From: Typha latifolia
Taxonomy: Eukaryota > Streptophyta > Magnoliopsida > Poales > Typhaceae
Direction of reading: 5' to 3'
NCBI GenBank assembly: GCA_019914945.1
Contig: CM034100.1
Coordinates: 8,381,096 to 8,445,095 of the forward strand
Length of the DNA stretch: 64,000 nt
In this document: piece by piece, positions 43,161 to 55,839 of the stretch
Numbering within the stretch: position 1 is the first letter of the stretch
Layout of the letters: the number at the start of each line of letters is the position of its first letter
Made by a program: the position numbers and the translations under genes
The notes under the pieces: generated by a model
Told to the model about the DNA's origin: nothing
Seen by the model: only the letters and a program-made list of their open reading frames with translations
Databases searched by the model: none

Positions 43161-45650
43161 TACATGATTTTTTTCAACAATTCCTTATGTGAATGAATTG
43201 GCTATTAATGTATATGAAATACATACTTGATTGAGAGTACAAAAAAAGGTAACTACATGAGAATTTGTAGTTTTTGACTTTTAACCTTTCCTATTGGAGT
43301 ATTATTAGATTTATTCGCTGACCAGTAAATATGGTGTCTTGAACTATTAAGCTTTTGTGTAAATTAAGGCAATACTAGTCTCGTGGCTTCTTTTCAATAC
43401 TATTGGTTATGTATGTTGTGTCTATTTCGGCCTTGGACACACTTGATAATTTTTAGTTCTCTAAAGATCTGACCTAGTCTTCTCATAGAAGCGGCCTACT
43501 CTACACTCATATAGGTAACTTATTATTAGAGTATCCTACCATACTCCACGGATTTCTAAGGTATAAAGATTATTAAAATCGTTGCTTATTCTAACACATG
43601 GTACAAATTTATTACAATGTCATCATAGGAAAGGTATAAGACATAATTTCTTACTGATTTCAAAGAATACTCCAACAACTTGGTTGTCCCTTTGGTCCTA
43701 GATGTTGGGATCTCTAGTCAACCAGGTTGGGTGATTGCTGTGTCATTATTCTAGGTGATAAGCATTAACTAATTCCCTTTGATGAACAATATACTTGATC
43801 TCTTATTGCATATCTTTGACTTAGTTGAAAAAGATGATTTCAGATATAATGATTTGTTGAATTTAATTATGAAAATTAATTTTGGAATTGTTTTTAAAAT
43901 TGTGTATCAAATAATTTTCATATGACAAACCATGTTTCACGAGATTTTTCTTGTGTTTGTGATCTTCGCATGGATGGATCTATTACAAAAATATGAAGTA
44001 AGATCACGTGTCTTCACTTTAGAAAATTTTGTAAATCTAGATATTTCTTTAGGAATATGCTTTGTCATGAAATTTCCCATGAAAAATGATAGGAGTGATA
44101 TTTTAATAATGGCAAACTCAAGCAAAAAATCACATTTAATTGAATTGTACAAATTAGACTTAGGTGTATAGTTAATTGGAGATTTGAGCATATAGAAGAT
44201 TTGAGCATGCAAAGAAATCAAGTAAATTGGAGTAGAAACTAGGTTTCATAACCTTGTTTGGAAAGGACTGAGGGTGTCCAAATGGCCAGAACACATCATT
44301 TAAGAAAATTTAAGTGGCATCATAAGTGGTGTCGAGACAGATATGCAGGACATCAAAAGAAAATTCAAGACAAAAAATAGTTTTAGAGATTCCTTTGGTG
44401 GCTTGTGCTCACACTAATTGTAAATTTTCCTCACCACTATTAAAGGGAATGAGGCTAGAGGTTGAGACATCCATCCAATAGAGAACTCAACAAATTTCTT
44501 CTCTTCAATTAGAAGAGTTCTCACAGAGTTAAATTTATATTTATTGTGATAAGAGCTTCTAAATATATGTAAGTGTTGAACTTCAACAGATGATGATCCT
44601 AAAGCATCGGATGAGCTAGTTGTCATCATCAACATCCACCACCAACAAAGGAATTTGAGAAACTAATCATGGAGCAGTTAATCTTGGTGCGCTTTGAGCA
44701 ATAGATACACTTCAACACTTAGAAGATGAACCGTCTAGGTGGTTATAAGTAGTTCTTGTTTTCTACGAAGGATATGATATACATTGATCTGGTTTGAGCA
44801 TTTCTATGGTTGTTCTCCTTTTGATGCACTGAGAGGATTTCCATGCTAGAAAACTCATAGTCGTTCATGTATTTGTCATGTTCACATTTTCTATTCTTAC
44901 TCTTACTCATTTTTTTGTTTCATACTCTCCGTTGGATTTTCACGCACTAATTTGAGGTTGGTTTTCATCTAATAGTAGTATTCAGATTTTTATCTCCTAC
45001 TCAATGTTGCTTTTCAAATTAGTTTTCTAAACCTAGTGGGATTGGGATTTCCTAAATCAATTCAGATTTGATCTTTAACTATCGTGCAGTTGTCGATCTA
45101 ATTGTGATGTTTTGTTTAATCATTGAAGTACTTGAATTTATTATGGTAGATTCTTCAGACTCTAAACGAAGACTTGAGTCAGGGTCACTTTTAAGTTCTA
45201 TCCAAACATTTGATTTGCACTCAATTAATTTGCATCTCATGAGATATAATATAATAGCAATGAATTATCTCATCTCAATCATTAGAAAGAAATAAATAAG
45301 ATATTTGAATTCTCTGGCACTAGTGAAGATTTCAAATAACGTCCTTAATGGACCAGGAATGATGGATGAGAATCTCTTTTAAATGTATCTTGTTTTGTAG
45401 TGAAGATGAGATTGCGGCACTTACAATGCAAGCATTAGCACATGCATTTGTCAAATTTAAAGGATCGGAATTTAGAATCTTGGTCGAGAAAACGGTTGAT
45501 AAGAAAAATAATGATAAATATTCAACTGTTTTTAGACTTGTCAAGTTGTAACTTTTCCAGTTATGAGCATTATGAAAAGCGATCACGCGATTGAATAGGC
45601 CGGAGATCAATGGATGAAAGTTGTTTGAATTAAAACTTCATTAGTAATTT
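43161..45650. other. Unassigned AT-rich region
   Basis: Short frames exist on both strands (for example 43932-44171 plus, 44414-44635 minus, 45366-45551 plus with DEIAALTMQALAHAFVKFKG), but none shows a domain I recognise. Codon-like stretches near 44640-44780 (HLEDEPSRWL) hint at a decayed protein. It could be an old gene relic or transposon. Confidence 0.3.
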
Positions 45651-45679
45651 CATAGAGTTTGCATATATGTTTGCATCTA

Positions 45680-45815
45680 TTCAAAGAAGAAGAAGAAGAA
45701 GAAGAAGAAGAAAATAATAGTCAACATGAAGAAGAAGAAAATAATAGTCAACATGTACCACGATCCCACATCGTCATTGCATTAGAAAGACGATCCCACA
45801 TCGTCATTGCATTAG
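45680..45815 (+). repeat. (GAA)n and nested short tandem duplications
   Basis: GAAGAAGAA run at 45685-45714, then two copies of a 27-bp unit GAAGAAAATAATAGTCAACA-type, then two copies of a 30-bp unit ACGATCCCACATCGTCATTG-type (45758-45818). The open frame across it is a by-product. Confidence 0.85.
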
Positions 45816-46056
45816 AAAGATCGCTGATCAATGTCATCACCCATGACCGGGCTTGGAGTACTACTACTACTACTATGTTCAACAACATCGTCATGCATTG
45901 GGGAGTGGAATTCAAATGTTGTTGATGGCAATCGTGTGATAACTAGTAATACGGCGAGCATAATACAAGATTGGCAACGAAGGTGAGAGGGCTTCTCAAA
46001 GCCATGGTGGAGGAGTATGTATGAGAGGAAGGGGAAGTCATGGAGGGATATTGAAA

Positions 46057-46057
46057 T

Positions 46058-46090
<33 letters not shown>

Positions 46091-46092
46091 GT
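46057..46092. repeat. (GATA)n microsatellite
   Basis: About nine GATA units. Confidence 0.95.
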
Positions 46093-46249
46093 ACAATAGA
46101 GGTTTGACAGCTTGAGATGAGTAGGCACACTGTAGAAATATTTTGGTGGCAGTGTGCTGAAATTCGAGAAGCATTTGCTGGTTCCACTTCCACGCATTTA
46201 ACTTAGTTTAATTATCGTGAGATCTACTTCTACGGGGAGAAAGAGGGAG

Positions 46250-47030
46250 GAGCTGCAACGGCCCATTTGTGGATCAAACTTCACGTTCAAGAGAAAACGT
46301 GTACTCATATATATATATATATATACAATGGGGCATTCTCCTATATTTGTTTGCAAAAGTGATGTTTCTACTAGTTGATTATTACCTCCGCATCCTATCT
46401 TTTAAAACATAATTTAATAATAATTCATAATTACTATTTTACCCTAAAATTATACTACTTAATTACACATCACCGCAGCTACAGTTAAGATTCTCTCTCT
46501 CCCCACTCTCTTCTCTCAAATATCTGAAATCAACTATAGTTTAGGTTTTCTCTTTCATTTCTCTTTATTTTTTTGAGTGCATAGTTATTTTAAATAAGAT
46601 GTAGGCTTATAATCCTGCATTACTCTATAGTGGCTCTTTATATCATCTAATGCATGATTATTTTATATAGAGTGCGGGCTTATAACCCCGCATTATCCCA
46701 CATTATTCTGTGCATGGTTATTTTTTTTATATTACGAATATAGAGTATTTTAAGTCTACAATTATAATAAAAAATAAGGATAATTTATTTTTCACCCCCT
46801 AAACTATCACTCATTTCCAAAATGACCCATTAAATTTATTTTTGATACACAATGACTCCCTGAAGTATTAGAAATATCTCACTTGACTCGTAGAGTTCTA
46901 TTACCCATTTTCGTCCAAAAGATATCATGTGATAATCATGTGACAAATATATGACAATTTTACCCTCATACATGTGAAAATCATAAGAAAATTTTAGATG
47001 GATGAAAATACCCCTCGTCATCCTCTCCCT
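46250..47030. other. AT-rich spacer with (TA)n at 46306-46325
   Basis: Nothing coding. Text near 46779-46960 resembles Mutator-like/MITE terminal sequence (GGATAATTTATTTTTCACCC) and is partly shared with 18440-18540. Confidence 0.35.
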
Positions 47031-47035
47031 CCATA

Positions 47036-47220
47036 GCTGCAATCATCTATTCTTACCTAACCCACTACCATAGTTGTTGCCTCCACAGCGTTAACCATTG
47101 TCGCCTCTTTCATAGCCCATTGCCATAGCTACAATCACCTATTCTTACCTAACCCACTACCATAGTTGTTGCCTCCACAACTTTAACCATTGTCGCCTCT
47201 TCCACAGCCCATTGCCATAG
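47036..47220. repeat. 92-bp direct tandem duplication
   Basis: TTCTTACCTAACCCACTACC and following ATAGTTGTTGCCTCCACA occur in both units, starting 47036 and 47128. Confidence 0.9.
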
Positions 47221-48165
47221 TTGCCAGCTCCACGACGTCAACTAGCAAGAACCTAGGTGCAAAGAGATTGTATTTGGTTGGACGTGCTAAGTGAGCGTTG
47301 CAGAGTTTGAGGTTGATACGTGGTGGATGGGATCGTAAAACGGTGAAGCCGAATCAGACCATGAGGAGGCCACTTGAAGACAAGTGCAAATCAGAAGAAG
47401 GCACAACCAACCTAGAGCGAACGAGAAGAGAAGCACAAGGGCAAGCGACAACTCGAGTAGACTAAAGGACACCAATGGGTTAGGAATCCCAAGGAAGGAT
47501 GAACCCCTATTGGAGCCTCTTGGCTACATAAAAAAGCCATCTACCTCTAGGGCATAGTGGAGGGACAACGACGACACTAGCAATGGCAAATGAGGTGACC
47601 TAGGTTGGGAAATACGGTCCTTCGTTAGCAAGAATAACATTAAGAAGTCATAGCAAACGAGTGTCACGCTGAGATTGAGTTTGAGCAAAACTCTATCTAA
47701 GTCGATGACCATTGAGGAAGAACCTAAGGTAAAGAGCAGGAGAGTAGTGGCTACATCAGAGACTGAGTGTTTTTTCCAGCTCGAGGTGTCAAGCACTTCC
47801 TATGGATGGTTGGCAACCCAAGTTGGGATCAACACTCAATCTCTGCGGCACAAACCACCACGAGATTGCAAAGGGCACCAAAAATAAGGAAATCACATAG
47901 GTCAATTGAGGGAGAAGTTGACGAAAGGAGCAACGACTTAGCCAGTCACTTGGAGGGGGCACCAGAAAATAATAAGCCACGTTGAGCCAAGACCGCCAAA
48001 TTGTGCTCGAGAAGGTCTTTCAATTGAGAACTTAGAAGAGGTGGCTATGTTGGGGATTGAAGGCCATCGGAGCATGGACCACCTAGAATAGGAGAGGAAG
48101 ACATCGATAATGACCACCAACTTCACACCTTGAGGTTAAAGTGACAAAAGTGTGGTGGAAGAATA
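47221..48165 (+). other. Probable decayed gypsy interior
   Basis: No domain can be named. The last bases (CTTGAGGTTAAAGTGACAAA, then AGTGTGGTGGAAG) resemble the pol end and polypurine tract of the chromoviruses, which implies an LTR starting at about 48166. Confidence 0.35.
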
Positions 48166-48930
48166 TGACTCAGGCCATATCAATTTGGGTTAATTAGATA
48201 AGGGGGCTGAACTGCTTAGTTTAATTAGATCTATTTATTCTTAGAATATAATTTCAGTCAAGTTAGTCAGGTCAAACTCTTTAAGTTGGCCGGTTGAGTC
48301 AAATTAGGTAGCCACCAACTTGTGGTGCGTACCTAACCGTAGAAGTGAAGTTAGGCACATTTGCTTTCAGTTCATTAATTTAGGTTAAATCTAAGCGACC
48401 AAACTAGCCGAACCAATTTGTATCGTGGCCACCTATGAATAATTAGGTGCTGACCAAATTTTAATCATCAAATGAATATTGAAACCTTTAGCTTTGCCGC
48501 AAGACTCTTCTCTCTCACTCTCCCTCTCGTGTGACCTCTCTCTATCTCTCACCAAGCTTCATCCTTGACTGTGGTTAATGGCATCACCGCCCTTCCCTTA
48601 AGTCAGATCGTCCCCTCTCGTCCCTAAGAGTACGATCCTCTTCTCCCCCTCATCTAGCTTTATACTTTATCCCCACTACCCTGCCATATCCATCTTGTAT
48701 AACCCTAACCCTAACCTTATTCCATCTTCCACTATCGACGTTTATTTCACCACCTTCTGACCTTTTGTTAGTATTTCTTAGATATCTTTAGATCTATATC
48801 TCCAATCATCGTACACTCATGGGAACAACCTATCAAAGTTTTGGGCCTTTTAGACGGTTAGATCGGTCAGGAGTGCCTTCCAAAATTATGGTTCAACATT
48901 TGATTAGAGCTAGGTCGTGTTGCAACCACA
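48166..48930 (+). mobile_element. Gypsy 3' LTR
   Basis: Follows a polypurine-like tract and begins TGACTCAGGCCATATC. It has a CT-rich leader (48510-48680), ACCCTAACCCTAACC, and a final part (TAGATATCTTTAGATCTAT, GGGCCTTTTAGACGG) laid out like the other LTRs. Right end approximate; no partner LTR found. Confidence 0.45.
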
Positions 48931-50802
48931 ACCACTTGGAGGGTGATCATAACATATTCTTCAATACTTTAATATCTACTTTTTGTCACATCAAATATAA
49001 TTATTATTCGTTATACTAGTATTAAACTAAATATTAAAAATAGCTTATACTAGTGTTAGCTCTCTTTATTAAATATAAAAATAGTTTTGACCTATTCCAC
49101 TACTGAACACAATATATAATTTTGGAAAATAAGAAACTTGCCCAATTGCATGATTCACTACTAGGTTGGTAGATTTTTACTTGGCCAATTGCATTTTTGA
49201 TCCTATAAGAAAACTGAATTGACTTTGTAAACAATTCTCTGCTCCCATCAAATGTTGTTGACGTTCCGAAATGGCTAGGGCCAATAACCCAAATGATGCT
49301 TGCATGGATTTTTAAAACTCTTGCATTATTCGCTATGACTCCAAGATTGAAGCTTGCATCGAACCCATCATTTGAATCAACTCAACAAACCCTAGAGTTG
49401 TGGGTAAAGCGTTTGTAGTCGAAGGGTTGTGGTGGATCACTTCATTGCCTTCCATGGCTGCTACTTTGACTTCCATTAAAGTGCCTTCATGTGTGTCGAT
49501 GGATATGGATATGGTCATAGGCATGGCACTTCGAAGGAATGGTGGCTCTAAATACTAGTTATAATGTCCCTTGCTAAGATGGGTTAGATGGTGGATGGAT
49601 GGTGGCAACAAATTAATGGATGGTGGTAATAGTAGATTTAAGATAATGAGAGGAAGAGGTGGGAGGGAGGGCCGAGCCTAATGATTGATTTGATAATAAA
49701 TAAAAATCAATTTTATGGTCTAGGGAGGTGCTACAGGCGAGGAGGGAATGAAGTCGATGTCCTTGGAGAAGACGACAGCCTAGATTGAAAGTTCAATAGA
49801 GGAGAACAAGAGAGAGATGGTAGGGAAGGAGGCTAGAGGAAGAATATAGGAAAATTGTAACATCATGTGGCTATTCAAATTGCCAAAGTGGTTTGTCCTA
49901 AAGATGTCAAAGGAGGGTAAGAATAATGCGATTTAGTATAATAGTCAACGTTCGACCTTTTGTCCTAATTACCTTGTTGCTGTGACAGTTCAGTTGTATG
50001 TTACTCAAAAGATTAACTTAGACATGATTGTATATGGTTCAAACCTGAATGCGGAATGACAGGCCCAAACATAAGCTTCATTCTTTGCATGTAGCATAAA
50101 TGTTCAGCTACTCTGAATTATTAATAATGATAGATTACGACGAGACACTAATAATAGATTCTTGACATCACATATCTAGACTACAAGTACATTGAAGAGT
50201 ACAAAGTGGACTAGGTGCTCTAGCATCATGAGATCTGTAGGGAGAAAAAAGGAAAGTCAACCAGAAGTGAAAATACACAACGGTAATCAATAACTTGATT
50301 ACATTTTAATTGGGGTCTGATCACCATTTCTTATAAACAACAAAAAAAAGGCGATAACTTGATTACCCTTACACACCATATTCCTAACGCTTGCTGTACT
50401 TGCAGCATCTGAACACACAGAAAATTGAAAGTTTGTGGAGCTGAATTTCTAAACTATGCATTTTTTGTAAATCTATTATCTGCTCACCTGGCGTGGAGAG
50501 AATGAGAGTATAAAGGAAACCCCCTGATGAATAAGAAATACAAATGACCCCGTTCTATTTTGATCATACCTTCCATATACAGGATATCCCCAAATATGCC
50601 CACATACAACAGGCACTACCACATGCTTTCGCCATCCTTGATCACCATGTTAGCTTCAGTTGCCTGTAAATTTGTGGAACTTAAAAACTTAAAATCATCG
50701 ACTAACAGTGAACATTTCCTAAATTGCTAGAAACATGTGGGTCTCAAATCATCAAAACTGAGTTACCAACCTTCATTCAATGTAAACAGCAGTTCCTGCT
50801 CC
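48931..50802. other. Spacer and probable 3' UTR side of the minus-strand gene
   Basis: 49230-49870 has GGATGG-rich and AGGGAGGG-rich text that may be a minus-strand gypsy LTR/gag start (frame 49333-49524 minus, no firm domain). From 50200 to 50802 sequence is less repetitive and may include the 3' UTR of the gene ending at 50803. Confidence 0.3.
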
Positions 50803-51318
50803 TTACATCTTTGTTAATTTCTTATCAAGGAAATTTATCAATGACAGCAGATACTTGTCATCTAGATGCAAGCATGTCTTGGCAATATCCATGAATCTGG
50901 AGCACCTTAAAGATAGTCTGTCATTAACCTGTATGTGCATGAGATGATTTCTAAATCAATAAGTATGGTCAAGAGATGATTTCTAAATCACTAAGTGCAA
51001 TAACTAAAGTCGTAACAGAGCGGACTCAATTTTAATTACAGCATGACTTACTTTAAATGACAGAAGTATGCAGTTGCAAGCTTCTAAAGCCAATTTCCCA
51101 CGTGTAGCCTTGTTAAAGAATCAAGAAAAAAATCTTACATACTATATGATGAAATCTGTTCATTGAGATGTGCAACAACATGCTAGAGAGTAGAGACTAA
51201 CCAGATGAGGTTCCTGTTCAATCACATCATCTAGGTTCTGGAGTGCAAGATTGGAGACAGATGTAAGCTCTTGAAGATAGGATAACTCTCCATAGTATAG
51301 TCGATCATTTCCAGCAAC
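50803..51318 (-). CDS. Last three exons of an unidentified host gene
   Basis: Exons on the minus strand: 51202-51318 (117 bp), 51052-51108 (57 bp), 50803-50928 (126 bp with stop TAA). Each is bounded by consensus sites: acceptors CTATGCAG, TTTAACAAG and ACATACAG, donors CTG|GTTAGT and AAA|GTAAGT. Each length is a multiple of three with all introns in phase 0. Together they encode about 99 residues: VAGNDRLYYGELSYLQELTS, then LALQNLDDVIEQEPHL, ATRGKLALEACNCILLSFK and VNDRLSLRCSRFMDIAKTCL to FLDKKLTKM. The composition looks like a helical globular C-terminus. I do not recognise the family. No long ORF marks it, so ORF-based annotation would miss it. The upstream part may continue at 57515-57875. 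Confidence 0.72.
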
Positions 51319-52421
51319 CTGCATAGATTAGAAAGACAAGGAGCTTTTCAAAAAGGACATTTTCTTAGAGTGCAATGATTAAATTGGGAAATCAAGGATT
51401 AATTGTACAATGCCAAGATAAAAATTACTATACGGTGATCTTAAAAGTTTCTTATAAAATTAATGAGATGCTTCAATTAACTACTATTGTATCGAGTACC
51501 AGTTCGTATGAATAAATCATTACTTGCTCAGTTTAAGTGAATGATAACAAGGGTTACAATTCTAGATCCTCACCACATATTCTCCATCTCAGTCATTGCA
51601 GCCGCAAGGAAAGGGTGAAGAAGACAACAGGGTTTATTTACTTATGATAACAGATCATAAAGAATATTAACAGAACCCAACTTGAGTGATAAAGGATCTG
51701 AGTCATCGAAGTTATCTTAAGGGATCCGAATTCAAGTGATAATGGATAGTAACTTATGATAATGGATTGCATCTACTATCCACTATCCTTTAAACCTTTC
51801 CATCTTCTTCACCCAATTCGATAGATTCTTGTGATATCCCTAAACCAAAAATAAAAAATAAAAAATTAGTGTGATATCTAGTGGCAGTTACTCCGTTTCG
51901 AGGATGAAGCTTATTTTAGCAATGGAGACATATTTGAGTTAGTTTTGGTCTTGTTCATGTTATGTAGACTTTAGCGAAAAGAGTAAATTCTTTTATGTTT
52001 GAAATCACAATATTAGATCTAAAGAAATTAGTTAAGCATGACAATAATTAAAGGTATGTTTCCTCAAAGAGATCATGTTATGAAAAAGTATATTTTTGAG
52101 TTAGTGACTAGATTAGTACTAATAATTTGATGCTTCTACCGGGTATGGGAACCATTGTTGCGACGTCTCCCAAACCCTCTCTACTAGGGCTCGGAGTTAA
52201 AGCCCATTACTGGAAAACCAGTTCTTTAGTAGCCTCAACTACTAGTTTAGGAGCGACCAAAGAAGTATCGGACATCCTATCCCCAAAGGGTGGCTCGCCA
52301 GCCCAATTTTAGTGAGCTAATCGATTTTATGTTCCATGGTTAATAATGATTACCTAAATGAGTGTCTTATTAATTTAGAACTTTATTGCTTTGACTTTAG
52401 TGTAATTTAGTAAATCTAATA
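51319..52421. other. Probable intron sequence
   Basis: No exon found. Contains near-repeats of TGATAATGGAT/TGATAACAGAT (51640-51780). The plus-strand frame at 52127-52312 (MMLLPGMGTIVATSPKPS) has no domain I can name. Confidence 0.4.
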
Positions 52422-53147
52422 TGTTACAATCGCCCTTGAGGAAAATGTTTGTCGATCCAAGTTGCTATTCTGAACAGAACTAAACACAACTTTTGAAGGC
52501 AATAGGGATTGATTTAATTGTTGAAATGATCTGAGATTCAGATATTATCTATTTGAAAGTTAGGAATCCGACAAGACTAAAATCTCGTTGGTTGGGTATA
52601 TAGATTAAAAGATATAGAGAAAATAATAACCAAAGATTAGAAGATGACAGAATGGACGTAATTGATGGCAAATGGTAGTATGGTTAGGGTTAGGGAATGA
52701 AAATGGATAATGGCTATGGAGGATAAGGATAGTACCTTAAACAAGACGAGGTAGGAAAAGAGAGCTTTGAAGTATGGTTGGCCGCTAGAGTCTGGAGGGA
52801 GAGACGACAGAGGATTAACCTCGATCGTAGTAGAAAGCTCAGGGTGGATACCGAGGGGGAGGAAGGAAGAGGGAGAAGATTAGCTCAAGCTTAGATGCAA
52901 AAAAAAGCTCCAATAATTAATAATCTCAAAGTGACTGCTATTCCACAAATTTAGAGGCTAGCTAATTGTCCAAAAACCATAAACAAACCCTAATACGAAA
53001 CAACATAACTGACAGGCGTTCAAACGCCCCTTGACCACGTTTAAATGGTCAAAAACAATGCTCTGTATGTGCAAACACTGTGCAATCATTCAAACTTGAT
53101 GTTCGAATACACCAACTAAAATTTCCTACTTTTATCCAAAACGAATA
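52422..53147 (-). mobile_element. Gypsy LTR, minus orientation (left arm of head-to-head pair)
   Basis: On the minus strand it ends GGCGATTGTAACA at 52422, the same end as the plus-strand LTR at 53785 (GGCGACCGTAACA). It matches that LTR along its length: CGGATTCCTAACTT, CCAACCATACTTC and GCCATTATCC counterparts. Its U3 (53010-53110) has decayed palindromes (GGCGTTCAAACGCC). Confidence 0.75.
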
Positions 53148-53229
53148 CAAAAATTGATCCAATATGTCATATTTAATTATTTTTTATTTTTTGCATATAA
53201 AAATGCTAGCTTGTCATATATAATTATTT

Positions 53230-53785
53230 TTACAATATATAATTATTTTTATATAATTAGTTTTGGATAATTGGTTAGTCTCTAAATATGTAAAAAAACA
53301 GCCAACTTGGAATTATTAATTATCGAAACTTTACTTTGCATCTAGGCTTAAGCCAACTTCTCTCTCCTCCATCGCTCTCGAAATCTAACCCAAGCTTTCA
53401 TCTATGGCCGAGGTTAATCCTCCGTCTTTTCTCCCTCCTCCCTCCAGTGACCAGCCATACTTGGAAGCTCCCTTCTCATATCTCATCTTGTTCAAAGCAC
53501 TAACTATCCTCTATACCTATCATCATCTCCATAGCCCTAACCAAATAATCCACATCCATCCCGCCGCCTCCTGACTTTTCGTCATTGTTTCCTTCATAAC
53601 TGTCAATCTATTAGCCCGATTGATGAGATTTCGATTGCGTTAGATTCCTAACTTCAAAAGGAACGACATATCCGAATTCTAAATCATTCCAACATTTGGA
53701 TCGATCCTTCGCAAATTCCTTGTTGAGTTCTGTCCAGATTAACAAATCAGATAAACAATCATCTTCTTCGAGGGCGACCGTAACA
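53230..53785 (+). mobile_element. Gypsy LTR, plus orientation (right arm)
   Basis: Diverged reverse complement of 52422-53147, lacking the palindrome-bearing U3. It ends GGCGACCGTAACA at 53785 and is followed at once by AGTTGAGTATCAGAGTC, a primer binding site. It is therefore the 5' LTR of an element whose interior starts at 53786. Confidence 0.75.
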
Positions 53786-53802
53786 AGTTGAGTATCAGAG
53801 TC
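53786..53802 (+). promoter_or_regulatory. Primer binding site, tRNA-Met type
   Basis: AGTTGAGTATCAGAGTC: one to two changes from TGGTATCAGAGTC, immediately after the LTR end. Confidence 0.65.
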
Positions 53803-54109
53803 AGCCTTCCTTGGCATGCATCCACAATGACGTCAACCACTAAATCCATGGCAGCTCATAGAAGAAAGGGAGACATCCACGTACACGGGAGAGGTATTCT
53901 ACAACTCCCTTATCAGGCAACTATAACATATTCCTCCAATCTCCCTTCCTTAAACCCAAACCCCTACCACCCTCATTAGCCTCCACATCATCATCTTCAC
54001 CAGCATCGCTCCACTCGATGATGTCGCAGCCGATTCCCGCAGACGCCACCGCTGACAGCCGATCGTCTTCTTCGGCCCTCCCACCCTCATCACGCTCTCC
54101 GACCTCCAC

Positions 54110-54545
54110 CGCCTCACCATGATGCCCTACGGACTCCACCACTTTTGCTCCCTGCGGCCTCTACTGCCTGCACCACCCCCACTCTCACTAGTGCCTCCTG
54201 CGGCCTTCATCACAATCATTGTAGCTGCCATTGTTGTCAACACTGCTGCCAGTGCCGCAACCTCCTGCAGCTTTCACCACCGTCACCGCCACCTCTACTA
54301 CTACCACTAGCGCCTCTATTACTGCCACTGCCACTGTCGTTGCTACCGCTACCATTGTTGCCGCCACTACTGCCATAGCCACCGTTGCTATCACAACTCC
54401 TTTCACCGCTGCTGTTTGCTACACCTGCCATCTGTCATCTACCACCGCCGCCTATTGCTACCATTGCTACTGCCCCTGCCACAGCCGCCTCTGTCACTGC
54501 TATCGCTGCCACTACTGCCATTATCGGACTGCTACCGCCTTTTAG
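54110..54545. repeat. GC-rich cryptic triplet repeat (CCA/GCC/ACC/TGC)
   Basis: About 435 bp made almost wholly of NCC/GCN/ACN triplets. Every frame stays open for long stretches and gives Ala/Thr/Val-rich or Gly/Ser-rich low-complexity peptides on either strand. It is much richer in GC than its surroundings. It was probably produced by slippage. No evidence of a protein. Confidence 0.85.
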
Positions 54546-54649
54546 TGGTTTGTGAAATTCGGTAACATCCATCCTATCTATAGTGTTATTTATTAATCTT
54601 TAAATAGCAACCGTCTTTCTTATAGAACCTATCAACTAGCAAAACACCG

Positions 54650-55560
54650 AAAATAAAACACTAGACTTTACACCCCGTTACCTGTGCCTGATCACCCATT
54701 GTAGGACGTATAGATTTTGTCCTTCGATTACCTTGCACCTTTGAAAAACATGATCCGATCTTTGTGGCCATGGATCACTTCTCTAAGATAGCTCATTTTA
54801 TTCCTTCTACCAAGACCTCTTATGCTTCACATGTGGCAAAATTGTATTTTACCTATATAGTCAAATTATATGGTCTTTCAAAAACTATTGTATTCGACTG
54901 CGATATTCGCTTTATGAGCTATTTTTGAAAAACCTTATGGCATATGGTTAGCACAAAGTTAAAGTTCTCTATAACTTATCATCCCCAAACCGATGGTCAA
55001 ACTGACATCTCAATCATAGTCTTGAAAATCTTTTGCGATGTCTTGTTAGTAATTATAACAGAAACTAGGATGTCATTCTTCCTATTACCCAATTTGCATA
55101 TAATAACTCTATCAATATGTCTATAGGCATGAGCCCATTTGAAGTTGTTTGTGGTTTTAAAACATGTAAGCCTTTAGATCTGTTGCCCATGTCATCTGTT
55201 AAAGTCTCTGAGTTTGCCGAAATATTTGCACATCATTTTTATTTTTTCTATTAGATTGCTAAGCAAATTGAGGCAAGCAATCTTCAGTATAAAATACATG
55301 CCGACTTGTACAAGCGTGCCAAAGAGTTTAATGTAAAAGATCATGTCATGATTCATGTCAGACCCGAACCGTTCCCTTCAGAAGCTGTTCGAAAGTTGCA
55401 CGCTCATATTGCATGACCATGCTAAGTTTTGAAACATGTAGGAACAAATGCTTATGTCATTGATATTCTCTCTGATTACGGCATTAGTTGTACTTTTAAT
55501 ATTAAGGATTTAGTGGCTTACCAATTGCCTCTAACATCTTCACGGAACCATATGCTATAT
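54650..55560 (+). pseudogene. Gypsy integrase core and C-terminus (chromovirus, CRM/Galadriel-like)
   Basis: Frames with many stops: KIAHFIPSTKTSYASHVAKL, VKLYGLSKTIVFDCDIRFMS, KLKFSITYHPQTDGQTD and, near 55440-55520, NAYVIDILSDYGISCTFNIK then DLVAYQLP. The second catalytic Asp is present (F-D-C-D); the Glu position reads Asp (QTD). The style (HFIP, ISSTFNIEDL-like end) differs from the chromodomain elements elsewhere in the window, so it is a separate lineage and probably does not belong to the LTR at 53230. Confidence 0.8.
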
Positions 55561-55839
55561 CGGCTACTATTCCAGACATACCTGATATACTATCCACCAC
55601 TTCTCCTTTTCGTCACACTACAAGAAAAAATAGATGCTATTTTAGATGATCAAATAATATTTACTGCAAAAGAAAGGGTTCACCATTTTCTTGTTCGCTA
55701 GCAAGGTTGACAAAATTCTGACTGTACGTCGATTATTCGTGAGGAGTTACAACAGCTTGACCTTGACATCTTATAATACTATCAGAGCCATTCACACCCA
55801 CACTCGACTAAGTCGAGTTTCTTCCACCCCGGAGAATTT

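Noticed and set aside
45366..45551. Small gene encoding DEIAALTMQALAHAFVKFKG...
   Set aside because: Looks protein-like but no family recognised, no splice or promoter support, and an overlapping frame on the other strand. Kept only as unassigned.
48715..48735. Telomere-like CCCTAACCCTAACC
   Set aside because: Only two or three units inside an LTR leader. Similar ATAACCCTAACATCC text is part of these LTRs.
52127..52312. 61-residue frame MMLLPGMGTIVATSP...
   Set aside because: No family match that I can name, and it lies within the probable intron.
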